Assembly: GCF_008477545.1 (NCBI RefSeq)
Contig: NZ_VORA01000006.1
Coordinates: 62,001 to 126,000 of the forward strand
Source of the DNA: Roseibium aestuarii
GTDB lineage: Bacteria; Pseudomonadota; Alphaproteobacteria; Rhizobiales; Stappiaceae
Length of the DNA: 64,000 bases
Reading direction: 5' to 3'
This document shows, in pieces, positions 9,798-20,874 of this stretch. The translations under genes were made by a program, and so were the position numbers. Within the stretch, counting starts at the first letter, position 1. Each line of letters begins with the position of its first letter. Under the pieces are notes generated by a model, which saw only the letters and a list, made by a program, of their open reading frames with translations, ran no database searches and had not been told where the DNA came from.

Positions 9798-11279
9798 ATG
9801 CAGGTTCAGGAGGCAATTGGCTCTGAACACTGGAACCGTGTGAAAAAGCGGCTCCGCGCTGAACTTGGAGAAGACGTCTTCTCCAGCTGGTTTGCACGTG
9901 TGGATCTCGAGGATCACAGCGACGGCACCGTCCGTCTGTCTGTCCCGACCCGCTTTCTCAAGCAGTGGATCCAATCCCATTACAACGATCAGCTGGTCGG
10001 CCTCTGGAAGGGCGAGTGCGAGGGTGTGCACCGCATCGAGCTGACCGTGCGTGGCGCCATGCGCCCGCGTCCCATCGCACCGCCGGCTGCAAAGACCCTG
10101 GCTGCTCCCAAGCGCCCGAAGGTCAGCGGCGACACGCGCCTCGAAGGCTTCACGACCTCCCATCCGGTCGTCGATGCCCAGGCTGCGACCGCAGCCGTTG
10201 GCGTTGGCCGTCCGGACTCCAGCCTGGAGGCGTCCCGTGATGTCTTCCAGGGTGCAGCCCTGGACCCGAAATACACCTTTGAGACCTTCGTCGAGGGCGA
10301 CTCCAACGGTCTGGCGCTGGCCGCCGCCCGTCAGGTTGCTTCCGGCAGCCCGGTGACCTTCAACCCGCTCTATCTCCATGCCGCTGTCGGCTTGGGCAAG
10401 ACCCACCTGATGCAGGCGGTCGCCGCGAAGGTGCGCGGATCCGGTCGCAAGGTGCTCTATCTGACGGCCGAGCACTTCATGTACCGCTTCGTCGCGGCGC
10501 TGAAGGCTCAGTCGGCGCTTGCCTTCAAGGAAACCCTGCGCACCATCGATCTCCTCCTGATCGACGACATGCAGTTTCTCCATGGCAAGCAGGTGCAGCA
10601 GGAATTCTGCCACACCCTGAACGCCCTCATCGACGGTGCCCGTCAGGTGATCGTAGCCGCAGACCGGGCTCCCTCCGAACTGGACACCCTGGACGACCGG
10701 GTTCGCTCGCGTCTATCCGGCGGTCTCGTGGTCGGCATCCAGGAGCCGGACTTCAACCTGCGCCGCAACATCCTGACCACCCGCGTCACCCAGGCGCAGC
10801 GGACCTATTCGAACTTCGAGGTTCCGGAAGGGGTTCTGGATTACGTGGCACGCCACGTGGTGTCCTCGGGCCGTGACCTGGAAGGCGCGCTGAACCGGCT
10901 GATTGCCCACAATCAGCTGACCAACCAGCCGATCACCCAGGACATGGCGGAGATGACGCTCCGCGACCTGATCCGCACCAGCGAACCGCGCCGGGTGAAG
11001 ATCGAGGACATCCAGCGGGTCGTCTCGAAGCACTACAACGTGACCAAGGCCGATCTGCTGTCTGCCCGCCGGACCCGCACCATCGTGCGTCCGCGCCAGA
11101 TCGCCATGTATCTGGCCAAGGTGATGACCCCGCGCTCCCTTCCGGAGATCGGACGCCGCTTCGGAAACCGGGATCACACCACGGTTCTGCACGCCGTGCG
11201 CAAGATCGAGGAGATGGCGCGCACCGACACCGGCCTGTCGCAGGAGCTGGAGCTGCTGAAGCGCATGCTCGACGCTTAA
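9798..11279 (+). CDS. dnaA: Chromosomal replication initiator protein DnaA
   Basis: A 493-residue AAA+ initiator that binds DnaA boxes and melts the origin. The start is placed at 9798, where AGGAGGCGG precedes the ATG and the protein begins [12 protein letters not shown]; the open frame extends 63 bases further upstream. Domain I ([23 protein letters not shown]) is followed by a linker to about residue 140. Walker [10 protein letters not shown] lies around 194-202 and Walker [11 protein letters not shown] around 252-260. The C-terminal DnaA signature, [19 protein letters not shown], lies at about 455-474. Full length and intact. dnaN and recF follow, with an intrinsic terminator-like hairpin between dnaA and dnaN. 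Confidence 0.98.
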   Translation: MQVQEAIGSEHWNRVKKRLRAELGEDVFSSWFARVDLEDHSDGTVRLSVPTRFLKQWIQSHYNDQLVGLWKGECEGVHRIELTVRGAMRPRPIAPPAAKTLAAPKRPKVSGDTRLEGFTTSHPVVDAQAATAAVGVGRPDSSLEASRDVFQGAALDPKYTFETFVEGDSNGLALAAARQVASGSPVTFNPLYLHAAVGLGKTHLMQAVAAKVRGSGRKVLYLTAEHFMYRFVAALKAQSALAFKETLRTIDLLLIDDMQFLHGKQVQQEFCHTLNALIDGARQVIVAADRAPSELDTLDDRVRSRLSGGLVVGIQEPDFNLRRNILTTRVTQAQRTYSNFEVPEGVLDYVARHVVSSGRDLEGALNRLIAHNQLTNQPITQDMAEMTLRDLIRTSEPRRVKIEDIQRVVSKHYNVTKADLLSARRTRTIVRPRQIAMYLAKVMTPRSLPEIGRRFGNRDHTTVLHAVRKIEEMARTDTGLSQELELLKRMLDA

Positions 11280-11306
11280 GAAAAGCGGGAAAGAGCCAAG
11301 AAATCA

Positions 11307-11334
11307 GAGGGCGTCCTTCGGGGCGCCCTCTTGC
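11307..11334 (+). terminator. Hairpin terminator after dnaA
   Basis: GAGGGCGTCC, TTCG tetraloop, GGGCGCCCTC (11307-11330), then TTGCATTT. A ten-pair stem with one wobble pair, 27 bases after the dnaA stop. The T-run is short and interrupted, so partial read-through into dnaN is possible. Confidence 0.75.
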
Positions 11335-11437
11335 ATTTGGGCGGACAAAAGGGCAGTGTCTTCCCCCCGTTCCCGATCCGGAACATCGTCATTTTCACGA
11401 GCCGGTTTCCCGGCCCTCCATGAGTACGGACGAAAGC

Positions 11438-12556
11438 ATGAAAGCGACCCTCGAGCGGACCGACCTCCTCAAGTCCCTGACCCATGTGCACCGGGTTGTC
11501 GAGCGCCGGAACACCATTCCGATCCTCTCGAACGTGCTGCTGCGGGCAGAGGGCGGGTCGCTGAAGCTGAAAGCCACCGACCTGGACCTGGAAGTTCAGG
11601 AGACCGTTCCGGCCATGGTCGAGCGCCCCGGCGCCACAACCGTCCCGGCGCACATGATCTATGACATCGTGCGCAAGCTGCCCGACGGCTCCCAGGTTGT
11701 TCTGGAAACGACCAGCGACTTCGCCACGCTCGAGATCCGCGCCGGCCGCTCGAAGTTCTCCCTGCAGATGCTGCCGGAGACCGACTTCCCGGATCTGACG
11801 GCCAGCGACTTCAGCCACGCCTTCAGCCTGACCGCAGGCGACATCCGCAAGCTGATCGACACGACCCAGTTCGCGATCTCCACCGAGGAGACCCGCTACT
11901 ACCTGAACGGCATTTTCATGCACACGGTGGACACGCCGGAAGGCAGCCGCTTCCGTGCCGTTGCCACCGATGGTCACCGTCTGGCGCAGGCCGAAGTGGC
12001 CGCCCCGTCCGGCGCCATGGGCATGCCGGGCATCATCGTGCCGCGCAAGACCGTGGGCGAGATCCAGAAGCTGCTGGAAGCGCCGGATGCCGATGTGCAG
12101 ATCGAACTGTCCGACACGAAGATCCGCATCGTCACCGCCAATATCGTACTGACCTCGAAGCTCATCGACGGCACCTTCCCGGACTACGGCCGGGTGATCC
12201 CCCAGGGCAACGACAAGGAGCTGCGAGTCGACCGGGACGAGTTCAAGGAAGCTGTCGACCGCGTGTCGACCATTTCCTCCGAGCGCGGCCGTGCCGTGAA
12301 GCTGTCGCTGACCGACGGCCGCATGATCCTGACCGTGAACAACCCGGACTCCGGCAGCGCGACCGAAGAGCTGATGGTCGAGTATGATGCGGATCCGATG
12401 GAAATCGGCTTCAACTCCCGCTACCTGCTCGATATCGCGAACCAGCTGACGAGCGATACGGCCTTGTTCCGTCTGGCGGATTCCGGCTCGCCGACCCTGA
12501 TCCGCGACAGCACCGTCGACGAATGCCTGTTCGTCCTCATGCCGATGCGCGTCTGA
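11438..12556 (+). CDS. dnaN: DNA polymerase III beta subunit (sliding clamp)
   Basis: A 372-residue clamp that encircles DNA and tethers polymerase III. The start is taken at the Met of MKATLERTDLLKSL, because alphaproteobacterial clamps begin at this point with an MKxTLER-type sequence; an in-frame Met 18 bases upstream (11420) would add MSTDES. Three repeated clamp domains fill the length. Diagnostic segments include VVERRNTIPILSNVLL, AISTEETRYYLNGI, VATDGHRLA, SSERGRAVKL and the C-terminal YVLMPMR-type end (here FVLMPMRV), which closes the hydrophobic protein-binding cleft. It follows dnaA by about 160 bases and precedes recF. Confidence 0.97.
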   Translation: MKATLERTDLLKSLTHVHRVVERRNTIPILSNVLLRAEGGSLKLKATDLDLEVQETVPAMVERPGATTVPAHMIYDIVRKLPDGSQVVLETTSDFATLEIRAGRSKFSLQMLPETDFPDLTASDFSHAFSLTAGDIRKLIDTTQFAISTEETRYYLNGIFMHTVDTPEGSRFRAVATDGHRLAQAEVAAPSGAMGMPGIIVPRKTVGEIQKLLEAPDADVQIELSDTKIRIVTANIVLTSKLIDGTFPDYGRVIPQGNDKELRVDRDEFKEAVDRVSTISSERGRAVKLSLTDGRMILTVNNPDSGSATEELMVEYDADPMEIGFNSRYLLDIANQLTSDTALFRLADSGSPTLIRDSTVDECLFVLMPMRV

Positions 12557-12566
12557 CATTGCCTGC

Positions 12567-12595
12567 CGCCGACCGGAGATCCGCTCCGGTCGGCG
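12567..12595 (+). other. Strong hairpin between dnaN and recF
   Basis: Twelve-base arms CGCCGACCGGAG (12567-12578) and CTCCGGTCGGCG (12584-12595) enclose a 5-base loop, 11 bases after the dnaN stop. No U-tract follows, so it is a candidate intercistronic attenuator or RNA-stability element setting clamp against RecF levels, not a clear terminator. Confidence 0.6.
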
Positions 12596-12632
12596 CCCGG
12601 GCCTCATCCTGCCGCAAGACCGGAGCAGGGGC

Positions 12633-13808
12633 ATGCTGACCCGCCTGACCCTCACCGATTTCCGAAACTATCGCGGCCTGGACCTCGTCTTTTCCCGGCC
12701 GCTGGTTGCCTTTGTCGGCAACAACGGGATCGGAAAGACCAATATCCTTGAAGCCATCTCCCTGCTGACCGCCGGCCGTGGCCTGCGCCGGGCCGCGCTC
12801 GGTACCCTGTCGCGCGTCGATGGGCCCGGCGGCTGGAGCCTTGCCGCCCGGCTGGAACAAGACGGCTACGAGCACCGGATCGGCACGGGCCTCGGCCCGC
12901 AGGAGGCCGGTCGGCGGGTGCGCATCGACGGAGAAGAGGCGCGGACCTCGGAAGCGCTGCTCGACTACATGCGGGTGCTCTGGCTGGTGCCCGCCATGGA
13001 CGGGCTCTTCATCGGCCCTGCCGGTGACCGCCGGCGGTTTCTCGACCGGCTGACGCTCTCCCTCAATCCCGCCCACGGGCGCATGGTCACCGACTTCGAA
13101 AAGGCGCTGCGCCAGCGCAACCGGGGGCTGGAGCAAGGCGCGTCGGCACAGGTGCTGACCGCGCTCGAGCGGCAGGTGGCGGAGCTGGGCATGGCCGTGT
13201 CGCTGGCCCGGGCCGAAACCGTGCGCCTGCTCAGCGCCACGCTCGACGATCAGGAACCGGAGCCGGAAGCAGCCGCCCCCGACGCGCCCGCGCCCGCATC
13301 CTTCCCGCAGGCGGTGCTGGGGCTCGAGGGCGAGTTCGAGAGCCGGTTCGCGGGTCTCCCTGCAAGCGATGCGGAAGCGCTTTACATGCAGGCGCTCGCC
13401 GAGGGCCGCGCCCGCGATCGCGCCGCCGGGCGGACCCTCTTCGGACCGCATCTGAGCGACCTGACCGTGCTGCACCGGGCCAAGGGCATGCCTGCGGCCC
13501 AAAGCTCCACCGGCGAGCAGAAGGCCCTGCTGATCGGGCTGGTTCTGGCCCATGCGGACCTGACGGCGCGTGTCACCGGGCGGGCGCCCGTCCTGCTCCT
13601 CGACGAGGTCGCGGCCCATCTCGATCCCGGCCGGCGCAAGGCGCTCTTCGACCGGCTGCTGCGCCTGGGCGGACAGGTGTTCATGACCGGAACCGATGCG
13701 GCGCTCTTCGAGGCGCTGCCCGTCGAAAGCGAGATCTTCGCCATCACCGCGCAAGGGGCCCGGGCGCTGTCTCTGCCAGGCGCCCGAGAGACCGGCGACA
13801 CACCCTGA
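12633..13808 (+). CDS. recF: DNA replication/repair protein RecF
   Basis: A 391-residue SMC-like ATPase that binds gapped DNA and helps load RecA with RecO and RecR. The N-terminus MLTRLTLTDFRNYRGLDL is the family start, followed by Walker A FVGNNGIGKTNILEAISLL and the GRGLRRA motif. Near the C-terminus the signature STGEQKALLIGLVLAH and Walker B VLLLDEVAAHLD are complete. A proline/alanine/glutamate-rich insert around residue 208-225 (EPEPEAAAPDAPAPA) is typical of long alphaproteobacterial RecF proteins. Located between dnaN and gyrB, the ancestral order. Confidence 0.95.
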   Translation: MLTRLTLTDFRNYRGLDLVFSRPLVAFVGNNGIGKTNILEAISLLTAGRGLRRAALGTLSRVDGPGGWSLAARLEQDGYEHRIGTGLGPQEAGRRVRIDGEEARTSEALLDYMRVLWLVPAMDGLFIGPAGDRRRFLDRLTLSLNPAHGRMVTDFEKALRQRNRGLEQGASAQVLTALERQVAELGMAVSLARAETVRLLSATLDDQEPEPEAAAPDAPAPASFPQAVLGLEGEFESRFAGLPASDAEALYMQALAEGRARDRAAGRTLFGPHLSDLTVLHRAKGMPAAQSSTGEQKALLIGLVLAHADLTARVTGRAPVLLLDEVAAHLDPGRRKALFDRLLRLGGQVFMTGTDAALFEALPVESEIFAITAQGARALSLPGARETGDTP

Positions 13809-13934
13809 AAACACCGCTCAAACGCGGGGTTTTCCACCATTTTCCGGGCGCTCATACCCCCGCCACTTTTGCGTGGTTGAACCCTTGGTCCAACCCCTTA
13901 TAACGGGTGTTTACTTCACAAGAGCCATGAGTGA

Positions 13935-16397
<2,463 letters not shown>

Positions 16398-16419
16398 TCC
16401 GGGCCAGCACCAAGCACGA

Positions 16420-16446
16420 AAGGCCGCCCAAGGGGCGGCCTTGTCG
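16420..16446 (+). terminator. Terminator after gyrB
   Basis: AAGGCCGCCC (16420-16429), AAG loop, GGGCGGCCTT (16433-16442), then GTCGT. A ten-pair stem 22 bases after the gyrB stop. The T-run is short but the stem is strong and the position fits. Confidence 0.85.
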
Positions 16447-16463
16447 TATCTGAACCCTTGGTT

Positions 16464-16545
16464 TCGGCACAAGGCTGGGACGACAAAGGCGAGGGTTTGT
16501 CTGAAGGCCTAACCGTCCGTCATTCCCGGCCTTGTGCCGGGAATC
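16464..16545. repeat. Pair of inverted copies of a dispersed palindromic repeat
   Basis: Copy two, about 16516-16545, holds a perfect 9-bp hairpin ATTCCCGGC-CTTGT-GCCGGGAAT (16522-16544) within GTCATTCCCGGCCTTGTGCC. Copy one, about 16464-16484, is a degraded version of the same motif in the opposite orientation (CGGCACAAGGCTGGGACGAC). This sequence type is one of the common extragenic palindromes of alphaproteobacteria. It lies between gyrB and the convergent GGDEF/EAL gene. Confidence 0.65.
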
Positions 16546-16581
16546 CATGCCGTTCCCTATGGTGGGGAGGGGCCTGGGCTG

Positions 16582-18798
16582 TCAGCCATGGAGCTGACCC
16601 ACGGGGCCGCCGGACCAGGGCCGGGCGGCACCGATATGGAAGCCCTGTCCGCCCCAGAAGCCGGCCTGACGCATGGCCTCCAGCTCGTCCGCGCTCTGCA
16701 GGTGCTTGGCGATGCCGCGAATGCCGAGATCCTTGAGCGAGGTCACCAGACAGCGCAGCAGGGACAGCTTGCGGGCATCATGGACAGCCGGACGGGTCAT
16801 GACCGGATTGACCTTCACCGCGGAGAACCGCAGGGCCACAAGCCGGTCCATGGCCACCCAGTTTCCGGTGAAATCGTCGAGCACCGTATGAATGCCGAGA
16901 TCGGCGCAAATGGTCAGGAAGCTGCCTATCCCTTCCGGTTCGCGCAGCAGATCCCGTTCGGAAATTTCCACGCTGAGACGGCCGGCCAGCAGCGGATTGC
17001 CCTGAAGACGGGCGCGCAGCAGCTCGCGCAGGCCGGACCCGGTGGCAGCCGCCGCCGACACGTTGAGCCCGATGAGGCTGCGGTCCGCATGGGCAAGGGC
17101 CAGATCGATGACCTGATCCATGATCCAGGTGTCCACCTGGGCCAGCCATCCGCGCCGGTCGGCCAGAGCGATGAGCTGGCTGGGGGTGAGGCGATCGTCG
17201 CCCTCCCGGTGGCGCAGAAGGACCTCCTGCCCCAGCGGCTTCAGATCCGTCAGCCGAACCAGAGGCATGGCATGAAGCTCGAGCTCTTCGAGTTTCAGAT
17301 CCCCGAGATCCTCGCCATCCTGAACCGATCCGGTCTGGCTGCCATCGGCCGCGCCCCAGGCCGGCGCAAGACGTTCCGCCAGGGCGGCCGTCTGCAGCGA
17401 CACCCGGTCGGGATCCGGATCGAGATCGGGCTGATGCCATTCCACCAGGCATGTGCCGCCGCCCTGACGCTTGCCCTTCAGGCACAGGGTATCGGCATGA
17501 TGGATCAGATCGGCTGCAAGTTCCTCGCCAGAAGCCTGCGCCGGATCGAAGAGGCTGACACCGATGGACCCGGTGATGGAGAAGATGCGCCCGTTGCGGG
17601 GCAGGGTCAGGGCGGCCAGATCGTCCCGCAGGCGGCGGCTCAGCTCCAGGGCCTCCTCCTCGCCGGACACGAAGACGGTTGCCGCAAATTCATCGCCGCC
17701 GGTGCGGGCTGCGGTTCCGCGTTCGCCCATGCGGCGGGTCAGGCATCCGGCCACCAGACGCAGCATCTCGTCGCCGCAGGCGTGGCCCGCCAGGTCATTG
17801 ATCTTCTTGAACTCGTCCAGATCCACACAGAGCACCGCGATCACCCCTCCCTGGCTGGTTCCGGTCCGTGCCGTCATTTCCCTTTCGAGATCCCGCTGGA
17901 AGGCCCGCCGGTTGGCGAGACCCGTGACGATGTCCTGATAGGCGAGACGCCGGATCTCGGCCACTTCCACCGGATCGGCCACATCGGACCGAATGGCGGC
18001 CCAAACGGTGGCGGACGACGCAGGGCCTTCGGCCTTGGCAGCACAGAAGAAGCGGACCTCGACGCCCTGCTCTTCCGGCAGGGCCCCAAAGCGCAGACCG
18101 TCGCGGGCAACGGAAAGCACCGGATGGGTGCGCAGATAGAGCGTCTGGCCGCTGCCCTTCCGGGTCAGGGCCAAGGCCTCTGCCAGGGTTTCGGACGCCA
18201 CTTCCGCGCCGGTTTCCTCGGCAAGGCGCCGGGCGCTCACCGACGCCGGCTCGTCAGCCGGGAAGGACATCATGCGATCCGGGAAGACCCCGGCCGGCGG
18301 CTGACCTGCCGGAGACATCACGTCCTTGCGATGGTGTACATCAGGGGTCGCATCCTCGGCGGCAGTCTGCGCCACCACCTGGCCGGACCAGAGGCCTGCA
18401 CGAAGCTGGAGAAGGATGAGGCGGGTGTCGGCGGGAACGGCCGGCACCGGGCGCATGTCGGCGCCAAGGGCCACCACATGGCCATCGCGGGTGGTGAGCA
18501 GGCCATCGAGGCTCCGGGAGGCGCCAGCCGCGACATCGCCCAAGGGGCCTGCCAGCAGCTGCTCGGAGGCCGGATGGAACAGGTCGGAAAGCGCCAGCAC
18601 CTGCCCCGTCTCGGGCGGACGGGAAAAGACCTCGAGAAAGGCGCGGTTCGTGGCCACCACGTCGCCGGAACGGCTGACAATGGCGGCAGCTTCCGCGAAC
18701 CCTTCCAGAAGGGACGCATAGACGACTTGCAACAACTCTGCGTCGGGGCGAGGACGTTGACCTGTCCGCCCCAAAGCATATTGCCGTCTGACTCTCAT
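16582..18798 (-). CDS. GGDEF domain protein with degenerate EAL domain
   Basis: A 738-residue cyclic-di-GMP signalling protein. The start at 18798 is supported by a GGAAGGGA site; the frame is open upstream. The N-terminal 300 residues contain a PAS-like region (AEAAAIVSRSGDVVATNRAFLEVF) and no membrane segment. The GGDEF domain is intact, with RTGGDEFAATVF around 364-375, so cyclase activity is plausible; I see no RxxD inhibitory site just upstream. The C-terminal EAL domain is altered: EAL reads EVL (QEVLLRHR, about 522), and the segment that normally reads AEGVET is AKHLQSADE, lacking catalytic glutamates, although VLDDF and QGFHIGAARP persist. Phosphodiesterase activity is therefore doubtful and a c-di-GMP-binding or regulatory role more likely. 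A CtrA-type box lies upstream. Confidence 0.9.
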   Translation of the reverse strand: MRVRRQYALGRTGQRPRPDAELLQVVYASLLEGFAEAAAIVSRSGDVVATNRAFLEVFSRPPETGQVLALSDLFHPASEQLLAGPLGDVAAGASRSLDGLLTTRDGHVVALGADMRPVPAVPADTRLILLQLRAGLWSGQVVAQTAAEDATPDVHHRKDVMSPAGQPPAGVFPDRMMSFPADEPASVSARRLAEETGAEVASETLAEALALTRKGSGQTLYLRTHPVLSVARDGLRFGALPEEQGVEVRFFCAAKAEGPASSATVWAAIRSDVADPVEVAEIRRLAYQDIVTGLANRRAFQRDLEREMTARTGTSQGGVIAVLCVDLDEFKKINDLAGHACGDEMLRLVAGCLTRRMGERGTAARTGGDEFAATVFVSGEEEALELSRRLRDDLAALTLPRNGRIFSITGSIGVSLFDPAQASGEELAADLIHHADTLCLKGKRQGGGTCLVEWHQPDLDPDPDRVSLQTAALAERLAPAWGAADGSQTGSVQDGEDLGDLKLEELELHAMPLVRLTDLKPLGQEVLLRHREGDDRLTPSQLIALADRRGWLAQVDTWIMDQVIDLALAHADRSLIGLNVSAAAATGSGLRELLRARLQGNPLLAGRLSVEISERDLLREPEGIGSFLTICADLGIHTVLDDFTGNWVAMDRLVALRFSAVKVNPVMTRPAVHDARKLSLLRCLVTSLKDLGIRGIAKHLQSADELEAMRQAGFWGGQGFHIGAARPWSGGPVGQLHG

Positions 18799-18949
18799 CA
18801 GACCATCCCTTCCAACTATTACTTGTGACGAACAGTGCCGAATACAAATTACAGGGCAGGCACCATGTGTATAAATACGAGTACTAGCACATTCCGGCGC
18901 GTTTTCTCTGCTGCCGCTGCTGTTCCCACAGCCCAATGATTTACTCTGG

Positions 18950-18965
18950 TTAACAACAAGTTAAC
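18950..18965. promoter_or_regulatory. CtrA-type binding site upstream of the GGDEF gene
   Basis: TTAA-CAACAAG-TTAAC is an exact match to the full CtrA consensus TTAA-N7-TTAAC. It lies 152 bases upstream of the GGDEF/EAL start, in the AT-rich part of the gap. CtrA is the cell-cycle and motility response regulator of alphaproteobacteria; its gene is not in this window. Confidence 0.65.
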
Positions 18966-19282
18966 AAAATTGCTTCAAATTTTAAATAAAGCAGACACAT
19001 CATGACCTTGAGGAAGGCGCACCCTTCCGCGCACAGGAGACGCCAATTCGCACGGCACGGTGCGCGCACCCGCCAGATCCCGGAAAATCACCCGCAGGAG
19101 GCCTCACCCTACCTTCCGTAGAGCGAATCAGGCACCGCAACCGGTCAGGCCGCCCGACAACCCGAAATTGATCGAAGCATCACCCTAAAATCAAAAAATA
19201 AAATGGGTGCATGTAATGACATGTGTTTCAACCGGATGTATTCTTTGCAGGTGGTCGATGGGGCCACGTGCACTTTGACTTC

Positions 19283-19310
19283 AAGCGCGGGTTGCGACCC
19301 GCGCTTTTTT
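19283..19310 (+). terminator. Orphan rightward intrinsic terminator
   Basis: AAGCGCGGGT (19283-19292), TGCG loop, ACCCGCGCTT (19297-19306) and a run of six Ts (19305-19310). The U-tract is on the plus strand only. No plus-strand gene precedes it, and the neighbouring phrB gene ends at 19330 on the minus strand, for which it could act as a weak terminator. It may end a small RNA that starts within the preceding 200 bases. Confidence 0.8.
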
Positions 19311-19329
19311 CTTGGTCAGGTCTTCACCG

Positions 19330-20874
19330 TCAAACCCGCCTGCCCGCATCGATGCGGTCGAGATAGGCCTGCGCGGTCTCGAGATAGGCCTCGCGGGTGG
19401 CGGCGTCCATCCGGTCCCAGGTGCGATAGATCTGGGAAAGGCGCATGTTGCCCTTCAGCCGCTCCCGGTGGCGGTCTAGGAAATGCCAGTAGAGCGGCGT
19501 AAACGGGCAGGCTCCCTCGCCTGTCTTTCGCTTCACCGAGTAGGCGCAGCCAGTGCAATAGTCCGACTGGCGATGGATGTAGTTGCCGCCAGCCGCATAG
19601 GGCTTGGATCCGAGCAACCCGCCATCGGCAAACTGGCTCATGCCCAGGGTGTTGGGCAGCTCCACCCATTCGAAGGCATCCGCATAGACCGCGAGATACC
19701 ACTCATGCACCTGGTGCGGATCCACGCCCGCCAGAAGCGCGAAGTTGCCCGTCACCATCAGGCGCTGGATATGGTGGGCGTAGGCCTCCCGGCGGGTCTG
19801 CCTCACGGCCGCCGCAACACAGGCCATGTCCGTCTCCCCGCTCCAGTAGAAGTCGGGAAGGTTCCTGTTCGCGCCAAGGGCATTGCGCTCCCGATATTCC
19901 GGCATCTTCAGCCAGTAGATGCCGCGCACATATTCCCGCCAGCCAATGATCTGCCGAATGAAGCCCTCCACCGCATTGAGCGGTGCGTGGCCGGAGCGAT
20001 AGGCCGCCTCGGCCTTGCGGCACATTTCGAGCGGATCCAGCAGACCCGCATTGAGATAGGGCGAGACGACCGCGTGATAGAGGAAGGGCTGGCCCTGCAG
20101 CATGGCGTCCTGATAATCCCCGAAGGAGGGGAGCGCCTTGTCGAGAAAGGCCTCGAAGGCCGTTTCCGCCTGATCTCGCGTCACGGCGAACCAGAAGGGC
20201 TCCAGATCGCCGAAGCCACCGGGGAAGCGGTCGGCGACCATGTCGAGCACGTCGCGGGTCACGGCGTCCGGCTCGAACCGGGACGGACGGGGCATGAACA
20301 GGTCCGGATCAGCCGCCTTGCGGTTTTCCGCATCGAAGTTCCAGCGCCCGCCAGCGGGCTCGTCCCCCTCCATGAGCAGGCCCGTGCGGCGGCGCATGTC
20401 GCGGTAGAAATATTCCATGCGCAACTGCTTGCGCCCTTCCGCCCAGTCGGCGAACTCCGCCCGCGAACAGAGAAACCGGTCGTCCTCGATGATCACCACC
20501 GGACAGCCGGCCTCAACCTCCCAGGCGCGCATGGCCTGCAGCACGCGCCACTCTCCGGGAAAGGTCACATGGACCTCCTCGGGTTCCAGCCGGTCGCAGG
20601 CCCGCTTCACCTCTCCGGAAAAGCTTCCCGTGTTCTGCGGATCATCAAGGGTCACATAGTCGACCTGCCAGCCATCGGCGCGCAGCTCCGCCGCGAAATG
20701 GCGCATGGCCGACAGGAGGAAGGCGATCTTCTTGCGGTGATGCGGCACATAGGTGGTCTCCTCGCTCACCTCCATCATCAGAATGCGGTCGCTGTCCTTG
20801 CGGCCCCCGCGCAGGCTGGGCAATTGCCGGGTCAGCTGATCGGCAAGGACGGGGAGGAGACGGCGAACGGGCAT
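19330..20874 (-). CDS. phrB: Fe-S bacterial cryptochrome/(6-4) photolyase, PhrB type
   Basis: A 514-residue member of the iron-sulfur bacterial cryptochrome/photolyase class, whose Agrobacterium prototype PhrB repairs (6-4) photoproducts using FAD, a lumazine antenna and a [4Fe-4S] cluster. Family segments are near-identical to PhrB as I recall it: MEYFYRDMRRRTGLLMEGDE, GGRWNFDAENR, LNAVEGFIRQIIGWREYVRG and AYAHHIQRLMVTGNFALLAG. The four cluster cysteines are present: one in TDMACVAAAV, two in YCTGCAYS (about 437) and one in GACPF (about 454). I place the start at MPVRRLLPVLADQL; 75 further bases upstream are open. It stands alone, 500 bases before tRNA-Arg. Confidence 0.92.
   Translation of the reverse strand: MPVRRLLPVLADQLTRQLPSLRGGRKDSDRILMMEVSEETTYVPHHRKKIAFLLSAMRHFAAELRADGWQVDYVTLDDPQNTGSFSGEVKRACDRLEPEEVHVTFPGEWRVLQAMRAWEVEAGCPVVIIEDDRFLCSRAEFADWAEGRKQLRMEYFYRDMRRRTGLLMEGDEPAGGRWNFDAENRKAADPDLFMPRPSRFEPDAVTRDVLDMVADRFPGGFGDLEPFWFAVTRDQAETAFEAFLDKALPSFGDYQDAMLQGQPFLYHAVVSPYLNAGLLDPLEMCRKAEAAYRSGHAPLNAVEGFIRQIIGWREYVRGIYWLKMPEYRERNALGANRNLPDFYWSGETDMACVAAAVRQTRREAYAHHIQRLMVTGNFALLAGVDPHQVHEWYLAVYADAFEWVELPNTLGMSQFADGGLLGSKPYAAGGNYIHRQSDYCTGCAYSVKRKTGEGACPFTPLYWHFLDRHRERLKGNMRLSQIYRTWDRMDAATREAYLETAQAYLDRIDAGRRV

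Larger units (their letters stand above)
18799..19329. other. 531-bp gap between phrB 3' end and GGDEF gene
   Basis: No gene of credible length. It holds the CtrA-type box (18950-18965) and an AT-rich stretch (about 18940-18990) likely to carry the promoter of the GGDEF gene, a palindromic CATGT-AATG-ACATG segment near 19210-19225, and at its right end an intrinsic terminator that points rightwards although no gene lies to its left on that strand. Confidence 0.6.

Noticed and set aside
9113..9897. Overlapping short frames on both strands before dnaA
   Set aside because: Four mutually overlapping candidates, none with a ribosome-binding site or family resemblance.
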